From: Massilia sp. BJB1822
GTDB lineage: Bacteria; Pseudomonadota; Gammaproteobacteria; Burkholderiales; Burkholderiaceae_D
DNA length: 64,000 nt
Assembly (NCBI RefSeq): GCF_013369485.1
Contig: NZ_JABWEB010000020.1
Location: forward strand, 21,283-85,282
Reading direction: 5' to 3'
Shown here: piece after piece, positions 48,356 through 57,754 of the stretch
Layout: the number at the start of each line of letters is the position of its first letter
How positions within the stretch are numbered: position 1 is the first letter of the stretch
Notes under the pieces: generated by a model
The model's input: the letters and a program-made list of their open reading frames with translations, nothing else
What the model was told of the DNA's origin: nothing
Database searches by the model: none
Position numbers and translations under genes: made by a program

Positions 48356-49396
48356 ATGGAAAAACGTTTTCAACCCTATACCCGCCTGGCCGCCATTGTC
48401 TTCCTGGTGATCGGCTGCCTCTGGGTGCTGAGTCCCTTCCTGGCCGCGATCCTGTTCGCCGCCGCCATCACCATCTCCAGCTGGCCCCTGTACGAACGCC
48501 TGCTGGAGCGCATGAAACAGCGCCGTACCCTGGCCGCCGCCACCATGACCATCTCGCTGGTGCTGGTGATCCTGGTGCCGCTGGCCATGGTGACCTGGAA
48601 TATCGCCGACAACGCCGGCCACGTGTACCGTGGCGTGCGCGAAGCGCTCGATGCCGGCACCATGGCGCCGCCCGAGTGGATCAAGCAAATCCCCCTGGTG
48701 GGCGAATCGGTCGACGCCTATCTGCACAAATTGATCGGCAACCGCGAAGAGCTGGTGGCCCTCGCCAAGCGCTATATGGAGCCGGCGCGCCGCATCCTGC
48801 TCGGCGGCAGCGTAATGCTGGGCAGCGGCGTGGCGCAAGTGAGCCTGGCCGCCTTCGTCTCCTTCTTCCTCTACCGCGATGGACAGACCCTGCTGAACGC
48901 CCTGCGCGTAGGCATGGAAAAAGTCATGGGCGAACATGCCCACCCGGTGGCCGATACGGTCAGCCGTACCGTGCGCGGCGTGATGTACGGCCTGCTCGGC
49001 ACCGCGCTGGCGCAGGCCGCAGTGGCGGCGGTCGGCTTCCTGATTGCCGGCGTGCCGGCTGTGGCGCTGCTCTCGGTCGCCACCTTCCTGTTCTCGCTGA
49101 TTCCGGTCGGCCCGCCGCTGATCTGGGGCGGCGCCACCATCTGGCTGTTCAACCAGGGCAGCACCGGCTGGGCCATCTTCATGGCCATCTGGGGCGTATT
49201 CCTGATCAGCGGCGTCGACAACGTGGTCAAACCCATGCTGATCAGCCGCGGCTCCAGCCTGCCCTTCCTGCTGGTGCTGCTCGGCGTGATGGGTGGCGTC
49301 CTGGCGTTTGGCTTCGTCGGCCTCTTCATCGGCCCGACCCTGCTCGCCGTCGCCCTCGGTCTCCTGCGCAACTGGACCGACACCCCATCCGCTTAA
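48356..49396 (+). CDS. AI-2E family (PurR/YdiK-like) permease
   Basis: 346 residues with about seven to eight membrane helices. The family core is PEWIKQIPLVGESVDAYL in the extracytoplasmic loop and GVPAVALLSVATFLFSLIPVGPPLIWGGATIWL, then NVVKPMLISRGSSLPFLLVLLGVMGGVLAFGFVGLFIGP, which is diagnostic. Relatives export AI-2 or act as sodium/proton antiporters; substrate unknown. No coupled neighbour. Confidence 0.92.
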   Translation: MEKRFQPYTRLAAIVFLVIGCLWVLSPFLAAILFAAAITISSWPLYERLLERMKQRRTLAAATMTISLVLVILVPLAMVTWNIADNAGHVYRGVREALDAGTMAPPEWIKQIPLVGESVDAYLHKLIGNREELVALAKRYMEPARRILLGGSVMLGSGVAQVSLAAFVSFFLYRDGQTLLNALRVGMEKVMGEHAHPVADTVSRTVRGVMYGLLGTALAQAAVAAVGFLIAGVPAVALLSVATFLFSLIPVGPPLIWGGATIWLFNQGSTGWAIFMAIWGVFLISGVDNVVKPMLISRGSSLPFLLVLLGVMGGVLAFGFVGLFIGPTLLAVALGLLRNWTDTPSA

Positions 49397-49401
49397 AAGC
49401 A

Positions 49402-49535
49402 GAGCCCGTGTCCACCCTGGGGTCAGACCCCAAATCGGACACAGGCTCAGCTATGTGACGTAGGCAAATACAAAGGCCGTTACTGCTCAGCTCGTGTCCG
49501 ATTGGGGTCAGACCCCAAGGTGGACACGGGCTCAG
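49402..49535. repeat. REP-like inverted pair, copy 2
   Basis: Forward unit 49402-49448 (GAGCCCGTGTCC ... GGACACAGGCTC around TGGGGTCAGACCCCA) and reverse unit about 49485-49535 (GTGTCCGATTGGGGTC ... GGTGGACACGGGCTC), separated by about 36 bases. Same architecture as 1579-1692 but better preserved in the second unit. Here it lies in the gap between convergent genes. Confidence 0.82.
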
Positions 49536-49551
49536 CCGTATGGCGGGGGAC

Positions 49552-50310
49552 TTAGTCGATCAGGGTTTTGACGAGCAGGCGGCCGTCCTGCATCAGGCCT
49601 TCGTTGCGGACCATGAGCTGGCTGCCTTTGGCGAACCAGAATTTGGCGATGTAGCCGGCTTTGTTGTAGTCGGTGGTCAGCAGCCAGCAGTCGACCGGAC
49701 CTGCCGGGCCGGCTACCAGTTCGGAACCGACTACCTTGAAGGTGTAGCGCGAGGGCGCGCCGGAGCCGGGGTGGTAGAAGTTGATCTCGGCTTCGTAACC
49801 CATGGCCAGCGGCAGGGCTTGCAGCAGCTCGATGTCGGTTTCAAAATTGAAGGTGCCTTCGGGCGAGGTGACGGCGATGTCCTTCTGCGTATTCTCGGCC
49901 AGGTTGGGCAGACCGGTGATGCGGGTCGGCGCGAACGTGAAGCCTTCCACCACGCGCTTGCCTTCCTTGGTCGTCACGCGTTCGTGGGTCAGGGGACGGA
50001 AGGTGCCTATTTCAAACGAGGAGTCGATCTGTTTGACCGAGGGTACGGGGGCGATGGCGTCCCAGCGCTGGCGGATCTGCATGCGGCCGTTTTCGAAGCG
50101 GATATCGCGTTGCCAGATATCGATCGGGGTGTTGCTGTCGGCCGTGCGGATAAAGCGCAGGTAGCGGTGGCTGCCTTCCTTGAGCAGGCCGAAACGAGGC
50201 AGCTGCGAGCCGACCGCCACATACTGGGCGGCCGCGCTGGCCGCGCCGGCTGCGGTCAGAAGGCAGGTCAGCAAGGCGGCAGTGCGCAGTGGGCGATACG
50301 ATAAAAGCAT
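49552..50310 (-). CDS. DUF3108-like secreted protein
   Basis: 252 residues with a signal peptide (LLTCLLTAAGAASAAA). Beta-rich mature part: YRIRF-like repeats, IDSSFEIGTFRPLTHERVTTKEGKRVVEGF, LPLAMGYEAEINFYHPGSG and VDCWLLTTDYNKAGYIAKFWFAKGSQLMVRNEG. The pattern recalls DUF3108 periplasmic proteins. No function known; stands between REP pair and a CorC-type gene. Confidence 0.7.
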   Translation of the reverse strand: MLLSYRPLRTAALLTCLLTAAGAASAAAQYVAVGSQLPRFGLLKEGSHRYLRFIRTADSNTPIDIWQRDIRFENGRMQIRQRWDAIAPVPSVKQIDSSFEIGTFRPLTHERVTTKEGKRVVEGFTFAPTRITGLPNLAENTQKDIAVTSPEGTFNFETDIELLQALPLAMGYEAEINFYHPGSGAPSRYTFKVVGSELVAGPAGPVDCWLLTTDYNKAGYIAKFWFAKGSQLMVRNEGLMQDGRLLVKTLID

Positions 50311-50369
50311 GGCTCAATCCTCGTCGCGGTATAAAGTCAAGAGTATAACGCGCAAATCAGCGCTTGCGA

Positions 50370-51710
50370 TCAATCCTGCTCATCGCTGTCGCCGCCGCGC
50401 GGCAGGCGCGGAATGACTTTGACCAGCAAAATGCGCGGGCCATTCATCTTTTTCACGACGATATCGAAGGCGTCGAAGCTCACGCGCTGGCCCTGTTTCG
50501 GGATGTCGCCCAGCTTCAGCATGATCAGGCCACCGACCGATTCCACTTCGTCCAGGCCGAGGTCTTCGTTTTCCACATCCAGGCCCAGGGCGCGTTCCAG
50601 CGAAACGATGGGCAGGCTGGCCTTGCCGATCAGGGCGCCGTCCGGCTGTTTGAGCCAGTCGTTTTCATTGAGACGGAATTCGTCGTGAATCTCGCCGACC
50701 ATGGAGCCGAGCAAATTGTCCAGGGTCAGGAAGCCGACCGGGCGCTTGCCTTTTTCGCCGATCAGGGCGAAGTGGGGCGCGCCGTCGCGGAAGCGGCGGA
50801 ACAGTTCCATGGCCGGCGTGCGCGCCGAAATCGTCTCGACCGGGCGCAGGAAGCTGGCCATGGACTTGATGGCCTTGCCCGACTGCTGGGCGAAGAACAG
50901 GTCTTTCAGGTGAACCACGCCCAGCACATTGTCGCCGCTGGCGTCGAAATAGGGGTAGCGGCTGAAACGGTTGCGCACCACGGTTTCCAGGTTTTCTTCC
51001 AGCGGCTTGGCGGCGTGCAGGCCGATCACCTCATTGATGGGGCGCATCAGGTCGGACACGCGCATCTGGCTGAAGTCCAGCGAGTTGGCCAGGATATTGC
51101 GCTCGTCATGGTTGAACTGTTCGCCGGGCTGGCTGGTGCGCAGGATCAGTTTCAGCTCGTCGGTCGAGTAATGCGACTCATGGCCGCCCGCGCCGGCCAG
51201 GCCGGCCACGCGCAGCACGAAGTTGGCGCTGGCATTCAGCACCCAGATGGCTGGGTACATGGCCCAGTAGAAGGCGTACAGCGGCACGGCGCTCCACAGA
51301 CCGATCACTTCGGGCAGGCGGATGGCCAGCGATTTCGGCGCCAGCTCGCCCACCACAATGTGCAGGAAGGAGATGGTGACGAAGGCGAAGACGAAGGAAA
51401 TGCCATGCACGATTTCCGGCGCGGTGACGCCGACGGCGGTGAGCAGCGGTTCCAGCAGGCTGGCGAAGGCGGGTTCGCCGATCCAGCCCAGGCCCAGCGA
51501 GGACAGGGTGATGCCCAGTTGGCAGGCGGAGAGATAAGCATCCAGTTCGCCATGGACTTTGGCGAGAATACGTCCTTTCAAGCCCTGGGTTTTAGCAATG
51601 GCGCGGACCCGGGTCCGGCGCAGGGTGACGATGCCGAATTCGGCCGCCACGAAAAAACCATTGAGTGCAACGAGGAAAAGGGCCAGCAGGACGAGCAATA
51701 GGTTGTGCAT
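50370..51710 (-). CDS. CNNM/CorC-HlyC family membrane protein
   Basis: 446 residues from ATG 51710 (a GTG at 51719 adds three). DUF21 membrane domain (about four helices; FFVAAEFGIVTLRRTRVRA, LGLGWIGEPAFASLLEPLL), two CBS domains (SDLMRPINEVIGLHAAKPLEE ... GVVHLKDLF; RPVETISARTPAMELFRRF ... GFLTLDNLLGSMVGEI) and a C-terminal CorC/HlyC transporter-associated domain. Relatives are linked to magnesium/cobalt efflux; the hemolysin name is historical. Confidence 0.92.
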   Translation of the reverse strand: MHNLLLVLLALFLVALNGFFVAAEFGIVTLRRTRVRAIAKTQGLKGRILAKVHGELDAYLSACQLGITLSSLGLGWIGEPAFASLLEPLLTAVGVTAPEIVHGISFVFAFVTISFLHIVVGELAPKSLAIRLPEVIGLWSAVPLYAFYWAMYPAIWVLNASANFVLRVAGLAGAGGHESHYSTDELKLILRTSQPGEQFNHDERNILANSLDFSQMRVSDLMRPINEVIGLHAAKPLEENLETVVRNRFSRYPYFDASGDNVLGVVHLKDLFFAQQSGKAIKSMASFLRPVETISARTPAMELFRRFRDGAPHFALIGEKGKRPVGFLTLDNLLGSMVGEIHDEFRLNENDWLKQPDGALIGKASLPIVSLERALGLDVENEDLGLDEVESVGGLIMLKLGDIPKQGQRVSFDAFDIVVKKMNGPRILLVKVIPRLPRGGDSDEQD

Positions 51711-51813
51711 AAAGCGCACTTAAGCGGGTAGTTGAAAGCATCATCTTAGCCGACTCGCCGCCATCGCTGCGCAAAATTCAAAAAATCGTAGCAAATTGAT
51801 AGCGTCGGCGCCC

Positions 51814-52935
51814 TCACACCAGGCGGTGGCGGAACAGCCATGCGGCCAGCGGCAGCGTGACGGCGGCCAGCGCCACCATGGGCAGCAGATCGGGCCAGAC
51901 CACGCTCAAACCCACGCCTTCGAGATACACGCGCTGCACCAGGTCGATGGCAAAACGCAGCGGATTGGCCATGGTCGCCATTTGCAGCGCGGGCGGCATA
52001 TTGCGCACCGGCGTGGTCAGGCCGGACAGCAGCATTAGCGGCATGATGAGCACAAAGGTGTAGAGCATGGCCTGCTGCATATTGGCCGACACGGCGGAAA
52101 TCGACAGGCCGATGCCGACGCAGGCCAGGGTGAACAGCGCCAGTCCGGCATAGATCAGCAGCAGGGAACCGGCCAGCGGCACCTGGAACCAGAACAGGGC
52201 CACCGACAGGATAAGCGAAGACTGCGTCAGCCCGATCAGCATGGGCGGCAGGGCCTTGCCGACCATGATCTCGGCCGGCGTGAGCGGGGTGACGAGGAGC
52301 TGGTCGAAGGTGCCCTGTTCGCGTTCGCGCGCCACCGACAGGGCCGTTAGCAGCAGGGTTTGCAGCATGCTGAGGGCGGCCATCAGGCCGGGCATCAGGT
52401 TCCAGCGCGTTTCCAGATTGGGGTTGTACCAGGCGCGCGCCTCGACCTGCAGCGGCGGCGCGCTGCCGCCGTGAGCGGTGCGCCACTGCTGGCTGAAGCT
52501 GGCGGCCACCGCGCTGACATAAGCGGCGGCGGAACCGGCGGTGTTGGAATTGCGGCCGTCGAGAATCAGCTGCAGCGGCGCGGCGTCGCCCGCATACAGG
52601 CGGCGCTCGAAATCGGGCGGCAGCTGGATGGCGAGCAGGGCTTGCTGGGTGTCGATGGCCTGGCGCATCTGCTGCGGCGTTTCCACGCTGGCGACGCGCT
52701 GGAAGATGCCGCCGCCATCCAGCTTGGCCAGCAGTTCGCTGGAGGCGGCGCTGCGGCTGGCGTCCAGCACCACATATGGCACGTGGCTCAGGTCATAGGT
52801 GGCGGCGTAGCCGAACAGTAGGCTTTGCACCAGCGCTGGCGCGATCAGGATGGCGCGGCTGGCCGGGTCTTTCAGCACGGCCAGGAACTCTTTGCGGCAC
52901 AAGGCGGCGAGACGGCGCAGCAGGGCAGTGAACAT
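51814..52935 (-). CDS. ABC-2 type permease (YbhR-like)
   Basis: 373 residues from ATG 52935. One N-terminal helix, a large extracytoplasmic domain (about residues 45-165), then five helices. Family marks: KEFLAVLKDPASRAILIAPALVQSLLFGYAATYDL, REREQGTFDQLLVTPLTPAEIMVGKALP and a final LSGLTTPVRNMPPALQ. Paired with the next permease as in E. coli YbhS-YbhR. Last gene of the exporter operon. Confidence 0.9.
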   Translation of the reverse strand: MFTALLRRLAALCRKEFLAVLKDPASRAILIAPALVQSLLFGYAATYDLSHVPYVVLDASRSAASSELLAKLDGGGIFQRVASVETPQQMRQAIDTQQALLAIQLPPDFERRLYAGDAAPLQLILDGRNSNTAGSAAAYVSAVAASFSQQWRTAHGGSAPPLQVEARAWYNPNLETRWNLMPGLMAALSMLQTLLLTALSVAREREQGTFDQLLVTPLTPAEIMVGKALPPMLIGLTQSSLILSVALFWFQVPLAGSLLLIYAGLALFTLACVGIGLSISAVSANMQQAMLYTFVLIMPLMLLSGLTTPVRNMPPALQMATMANPLRFAIDLVQRVYLEGVGLSVVWPDLLPMVALAAVTLPLAAWLFRHRLV

Positions 52936-52939
52936 GGTT

Positions 52940-54115
52940 TTAGTCCAGACGTTTGCGGGTGACGGCGCGCGCCAGGCCAAGCAGCAGCACGGCGTAGGCG
53001 GCGAGGATGGCGCAGTCGCGCAGAATCAGCGGCCACACATTCCCGGCCAGGAACAGGGTGCGCATCAGCTCCATGAAGTAGGTGGCGGGCAGGATATTGC
53101 CGATATAGCGGATTACAGCCGGCACATTGCGCAAGTCGAACAGGAAGCCGGACAGCATCAGCGAGGGCATGAAGCTGCTCAGCAGCGCGGCCTGGCTGGC
53201 AAGGAACTGGTTGCGCGTGATGGAGGAGATCAGCAGTCCCATACCGACGGCGACGAACAGGTAGAGCATGGAACACAGCAGGAAGACGATCAGCGAACCT
53301 TGCATCGGCACGTGGAACAGGAAGCGCGCCGCCAGCAGGCAAAGCGCCAGGCCGCCCATGCCGACGCAGAAGTAGGGAATGATCTTGGCCAGCAGGATTT
53401 CCACCGGCCGCACGGGCGAAACGAACAGCGCTTCCAGCGTGCCGCGTTCCCATTCGCGCGCCATGACGAGGGCGGTGAGGAAGGCGCCCACCAGCGTCAT
53501 GATCAGCACGATCAGGCCAGGCACCAGATACCAGGTGCTGGTGTTGGCGGCGTTGAACCACATGCGCTGCTCGATGCGGATGCTGGCGCGCGCCGCCGGC
53601 GGCAGCGATGCATCGCCATCACCGCCGGCTGGACGGGATGCGGCGCGTTCGGCCTGGCGTTCGGTCCATTGCATCAGCGCCGCGCTGGCGTAGTTGAGGA
53701 TGATGCTGGCGCGGCTGGCTTCCGAACCATGCACCAGCAGCTGGATGCGGGCGTCGCCGCTGGCCAGGCGGCGCGAGAAGTCGGACGGCACGCGCACGAT
53801 GCCGTCGACGCGGCGTTCCTGCAGCAACTGCTCGGCTTCGTGCATCGACGGCAGCAGCAGCGGCGAAAAGACCGGCGAGAGCTGCAGGCCGGATATGGCA
53901 TCCATCGCGGCGGGCGAGCTGTCTTCGAGCACGATGGCGATGGGCGCGTTCTTCACATCCAGCGACAGGCCATAGCCGAAGATCAGGATCAGCACGATGG
54001 GCAGCGCCACGCCGATGGCCAGATTGCTGCTGTCGCGCAGCAGCTGGCGGAACTCCTTGCGCGTGAGCGCGATCAGGCGGCGCGCAAAGCCGCTGGCGGA
54101 TTGCCGGGTATTCAT
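52940..54115 (-). CDS. ABC-2 type permease (YbhS-like)
   Basis: 391 residues. Same layout as its partner: RKEFRQLLRDSSNLAIGVALPIVLILIFGYGLSL, extracytoplasmic domain, then MAREWERGTLEALFVSPVRPVEILLAK and four further helices. Start overlaps the ATPase stop by four bases. Together with the other permease it forms the exporter channel. Confidence 0.9.
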   Translation of the reverse strand: MNTRQSASGFARRLIALTRKEFRQLLRDSSNLAIGVALPIVLILIFGYGLSLDVKNAPIAIVLEDSSPAAMDAISGLQLSPVFSPLLLPSMHEAEQLLQERRVDGIVRVPSDFSRRLASGDARIQLLVHGSEASRASIILNYASAALMQWTERQAERAASRPAGGDGDASLPPAARASIRIEQRMWFNAANTSTWYLVPGLIVLIMTLVGAFLTALVMAREWERGTLEALFVSPVRPVEILLAKIIPYFCVGMGGLALCLLAARFLFHVPMQGSLIVFLLCSMLYLFVAVGMGLLISSITRNQFLASQAALLSSFMPSLMLSGFLFDLRNVPAVIRYIGNILPATYFMELMRTLFLAGNVWPLILRDCAILAAYAVLLLGLARAVTRKRLD

Positions 54116-55935
54116 GGCGCGGCTCCTGAGGCATGGCCGCCATTGCCGGCGCGGTTGCTTTCGACGATGGCGATGAAGGCTTGCTCCATATTGGCGGCAT
54201 CGCCGGCTTGCCGGCGCACCTCAGCCGGCGTGCCGATGGCCAGCAGGCGTCCGGCATCCTGGATCACGATGCGGTCGCAGTACTCGGCTTCTTCCATGAA
54301 GTGCGTAGTGACCACCACCGTGACACCGGCCTGCGACAAGGCCGTGATGCGGCGCCAGAATTCGCGGCGGGCGAGGGGATCGGTGCCGCTGGTGGGTTCG
54401 TCCAGAAACAGAATTTCCGGTTCGTGCAGCAGGCCGGCCGCCATGGCCAGCCGTTGTTTGAAACCGCCTGGCAGCAGGCCGCTTTGCCGCTCCTCCTGAC
54501 CGTTCAGCTGAAATTGCGCCAGCACCTGGCGCGTGCGCTCGCGCAGGCGTGTTCCGTGCAAGCCGTATGCGCCGCCGAAGAAAGCCAGGTTTTCGGCCAC
54601 CGTCAGATTGCCGTACAGCGCGAACTTTTGCGCGACATAGCCGATCTTCTGCCTGGCCTGGGCGCGCGCGTGGCGCAGGTTCACGCCTGCCACCTGCAGA
54701 AAGCCGCTGCTCGCGGGCAGCAGGCCGCACAGCATGCGGAAGGTGGTAGTCTTGCCCGCGCCATTTGGTCCGAGCAGGCCGAAAATCTCGCCGCGCCGCA
54801 CGCTGAAGCTGGTGCTGGCAACGGCCGTGAAGTCGCCGAACTTGCGCACCAGATCGCGTACTTCGATCACCGCCGACGTGCCGTTCGCGCGCTCTTCAAT
54901 CGGGGCGGCACCGCTTGTGCTGCCTGGACCGGCGCGGACATCCGCCTTGCCCGCTGCGGCGAACACGCCTTGCCCAGTGCTGGCGTTGCCGTCGCTGGAG
55001 CTGGTGTCCGGCGCGCGCAATATCGTCATGAAGCCGTCTTCCAGCCGCGCCGGAACGGGAATGGCAGTGGCGCCCGCAAGCAAGGGTGCTTCATCCGCCC
55101 CGCTGCGTCGGATGAAGCGCACCTTGCCGCCTTCCGGCACGGCGTCGATGATGGCTCCCGACGCGTCGAGCAGGCGCGCCTGCAGCTCGCGCGCTGGCAC
55201 GCCGGGCGGCGGCGCTGCGCTGAAGCACAGGCCATCGGCGCGCTGGCGTATGGCGTCCGGCTCGCCTTGCGCGAGAATGCCACCTTCATGCAGCACAAAG
55301 ACCTGGGCGCAGCGCTCCGCCTCGTCCATATACGAGGTGCTGACGAGCACCGACAGCTGTTCATCCTGCACCAATTGCTGCACGATCTGCCACAGCTCGC
55401 GGCGCGACAGCGGGTCCACGCCTACGGTCGGCTCATCGAGCAACAGCAGTTCGGGCGAGCGCACCAGCGTGCAGGCCAGTCCCAGCTTCTGCTTCATGCC
55501 GCCGGAGAGTTTCCCCGCCGGCCGGCTGGTAAAGCGTCCCAAATCGGTCATCTGCATCAGACGCTGGAAGCGCTCCTGCCGCACATCGCGCGGCACGCCA
55601 TGCAGGTCGGCATACAGATCGAGATTTTCCTGCACGCTCAAATCTTCATACAGGCCAAAGCGCTGCGGCATATAGCTGATGCGGTCCTGCACCGCCTGCG
55701 GGTCGCGTCCCACGTCGATGCCCAGAACATGCAGGGAGCCCGATGTCGCCTGCAGCAGGCCCGCGGCCAGGCGCAGCAAGGTGGTCTTGCCCGCGCCATC
55801 CGGTCCGACCAGCGCCGTCAGCGCAGCGGATGGAATATCCAGGCTGATGCCATTCAGCGCCACGCTGTCCTGTTTCGAGCCCTTGAGCGGAAAGCGTTTG
55901 CACAGCTGCCGGGCGGAGAGGGCGCAGGCAGCCAT
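54112..55935 (-). CDS. Dual ABC-ATPase (YbhF-like)
   Basis: 607 residues with two complete nucleotide-binding domains. First: Walker A GPDGAGKTT, signature LSGGMKQ, Walker B LLLLDEPTVGVD. Second: GPNGAGKTT, signature LPGGFKQ, Walker B ILFLDEPTSGTD. A poorly conserved linker of about 130 residues joins them. Length and fusion match YbhF, part of a drug/cation exporter. ATG overlaps nothing upstream; one base from the HlyD-like gene. Confidence 0.92.
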   Translation of the reverse strand: MAACALSARQLCKRFPLKGSKQDSVALNGISLDIPSAALTALVGPDGAGKTTLLRLAAGLLQATSGSLHVLGIDVGRDPQAVQDRISYMPQRFGLYEDLSVQENLDLYADLHGVPRDVRQERFQRLMQMTDLGRFTSRPAGKLSGGMKQKLGLACTLVRSPELLLLDEPTVGVDPLSRRELWQIVQQLVQDEQLSVLVSTSYMDEAERCAQVFVLHEGGILAQGEPDAIRQRADGLCFSAAPPPGVPARELQARLLDASGAIIDAVPEGGKVRFIRRSGADEAPLLAGATAIPVPARLEDGFMTILRAPDTSSSDGNASTGQGVFAAAGKADVRAGPGSTSGAAPIEERANGTSAVIEVRDLVRKFGDFTAVASTSFSVRRGEIFGLLGPNGAGKTTTFRMLCGLLPASSGFLQVAGVNLRHARAQARQKIGYVAQKFALYGNLTVAENLAFFGGAYGLHGTRLRERTRQVLAQFQLNGQEERQSGLLPGGFKQRLAMAAGLLHEPEILFLDEPTSGTDPLARREFWRRITALSQAGVTVVVTTHFMEEAEYCDRIVIQDAGRLLAIGTPAEVRRQAGDAANMEQAFIAIVESNRAGNGGHASGAAP

Positions 55936-55936
55936 G

Positions 55937-56932
55937 TCAGCGCCCCGCGCCGTCCTGTTTGGAGATGCGGACGGTGGCCGGCATGCCCAGGCGCAGACGG
56001 TCGGCCTTGTCTTCCGCCTGTACGCGTACTTCGTACACCAGCGCCGTGCGCAGCTCCTCGGTCTGCACCGTTTTCGGCGTGAATTCGGCAGTGGAGGAAA
56101 TGAAGCCGACCTTGCCCGGCAGCGTCTCTCCCGGTAGGCTATCGATGGCGATGCGAGCGGCCATGCCGGGACGGATGCGTCCCAGATCGGCCTCGCTCAC
56201 GTAAGCGCGTATCCACTTCGGATTGTTGATCGCCAGCGTGTACACGGGCCGTTGAGGCGACGCCATATCGCCCGGTTCCAGCAGCCGCGCGCGCACCACC
56301 GCATCGATGGGCGCCTTCAACTGCGCCTCGCCGAGTTGGTGCTGCAGCAGCGCCGCGTCGGCATTGGCCGCATCCAGTAGGGCACTGGCTTGCGCGATGT
56401 CCTCGTTGCGCGGGCCATTCTGCACCAGCTGCTGCGCCTTGCGCGCGCTGTCCAGTTGGGCCAGCGCCGTTTTGTAGCGGGCGCGCACCGTATCGACATC
56501 CTGCTGACTGACGGCGCGCCGCTCCAGCGCCTCGTAGCGGTCCTGCTGCTGCTTCGCCAGATCCACTTCGGCCTGGGCCGCCGTGGTGGCGGCGCGCGCC
56601 TGCCCCAGCTCCTCTGGACGGCTGCCCGCGCGCAAACGGCGCAAGACCTGCTGCTGCGCCTCGGCCTGGGCGCGCGCCTGGGCCAGCCGCAAACTCAGGG
56701 TGCGAGTATCGAGTTCGCCCAGCACCTGGCCGGCGCGCACCTGCTCCCCTTCCTGCACCAGCAGGCGGGCGATGCGTTCGCTGCCATTGAAGGCCAGCGC
56801 CACCTGGCGCAGATCGACATTCCCATGCAGGACCAGCTCCGTGCCGCTGCGCGCCGGCCGCTGGACATACCAGGCCGCGCCTGCGGCAAGGCCCAGCAGG
56901 GCGATAAGGGGAATAACGATCTTCTTGCTCAT
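55937..56932 (-). CDS. HlyD-family periplasmic adaptor (YbhG-like)
   Basis: 331 residues from ATG 56932 (MSKKIVIPLIALLGLAAGAAWY). One N-terminal membrane helix, biotinyl-lipoyl halves (GNVDLRQVALAFNGSERIARLLVQEGEQVRAGQVLGELD and APIDAVVRARLLEPGDMASP) flanking a long coiled coil (about residues 85-190), then a beta-barrel domain. It links the inner-membrane exporter to an outer-membrane channel encoded elsewhere. First gene of the operon. Confidence 0.92.
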   Translation of the reverse strand: MSKKIVIPLIALLGLAAGAAWYVQRPARSGTELVLHGNVDLRQVALAFNGSERIARLLVQEGEQVRAGQVLGELDTRTLSLRLAQARAQAEAQQQVLRRLRAGSRPEELGQARAATTAAQAEVDLAKQQQDRYEALERRAVSQQDVDTVRARYKTALAQLDSARKAQQLVQNGPRNEDIAQASALLDAANADAALLQHQLGEAQLKAPIDAVVRARLLEPGDMASPQRPVYTLAINNPKWIRAYVSEADLGRIRPGMAARIAIDSLPGETLPGKVGFISSTAEFTPKTVQTEELRTALVYEVRVQAEDKADRLRLGMPATVRISKQDGAGR

Positions 56933-56979
56933 GGCGGGCATCCTTCGGCGATGTGCTGATTTTATAGGCATATTACATC

Positions 56980-56997
56980 AAATTGAAATTTGAATTT
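56980..56997. promoter_or_regulatory. Candidate TetR operator between exporter and regulator
   Basis: AAATTGAAATTTGAATTT, an inverted repeat matching its complement at 16 of 18 positions, in the 108-base divergent gap. Suitable for a TetR dimer; also simple AT-rich sequence. Confidence 0.45.
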
Positions 56998-57040
56998 GAA
57001 TTTATTTGCGTAGTGCGCGATACTTCAGACTCTGGCTACA

Positions 57041-57739
57041 ATGCTGCCCATGCCGACTCCCATGCGAAAACCTTCCCCCGCGCCATCGCGCACCGCCCGT
57101 CAGGATGGCGACGCCACCCGCCAGACCCTGCTCGACATGGCCGGGCGGGTCTTTGCCGAACGTGGCTTCGCCGACGCCACCAGCAAGGAAATCTGCAGCC
57201 GCGCCGGCACCAATATCGCCGCCGTGAACTACCACTTCGGCGGCCGCGAGCAGCTGTATGAGGCGGTGCTGGTGGAAGCGCACCACCATCTGCTGCGGCT
57301 GGAGGATATGCAGGCCGTGGCCGGCGCCGAGTGGGCGCCGCGCCAAAAGCTGCGCGCAATTTTGCGCGGCGTGGTGCAGCGCACCGCGGGACCGGGCGCG
57401 CACTGGAGCGCGCGCGTGATGATCCGCGAGCTGCTGGCGCCCACGGCCTATGCGCCGGCGCTGGTGCATAAGGCGATCGCGCCCAAGGCCACGGTCATGC
57501 TGGACATCGTCAGCGAAATTCTCGATCTGCCGCCCGATAGTCCCGGCCTGCAGCGCGGACTGTTCTTCCTGATGGCGCCCTGCCTGTCGCTGCTGATGGC
57601 GCCGCGCGCCATGCGCGAAGATGTGTTCCCGGCCCTGAGCGATGATCTCGACGCCCTGACTGACGATCTGTTGAGCTACGCCCTGGCCGGACTCGATGCC
57701 CTCGCGGCCCGCTACCGCACGCCGGACAGCGGCAACTGA
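57041..57739 (+). CDS. TetR-family regulator (CecR/YbiH-like)
   Basis: 232 residues; several possible ATGs at 57041, 57050 and 57062. N-terminal helix-turn-helix (about 25-72: RQTLLDMAGRVFAERGFADATSKEICSRAGTNIAAVNYHFGGREQLYEAVL). The C-terminal domain resembles DUF1956 proteins such as E. coli CecR, which controls ybhGFSR. Divergent position to the exporter supports the same role; ligand unknown. Confidence 0.87.
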   Translation: MLPMPTPMRKPSPAPSRTARQDGDATRQTLLDMAGRVFAERGFADATSKEICSRAGTNIAAVNYHFGGREQLYEAVLVEAHHHLLRLEDMQAVAGAEWAPRQKLRAILRGVVQRTAGPGAHWSARVMIRELLAPTAYAPALVHKAIAPKATVMLDIVSEILDLPPDSPGLQRGLFFLMAPCLSLLMAPRAMREDVFPALSDDLDALTDDLLSYALAGLDALAARYRTPDSGN

Positions 57740-57754
57740 GCGCGCCGCCGCAGC

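Noticed and set aside
54133..56082. Plus-strand frame of 649 codons opposite the dual ATPase
   Set aside because: Antisense shadow; no recognisable domain and no ribosome site.
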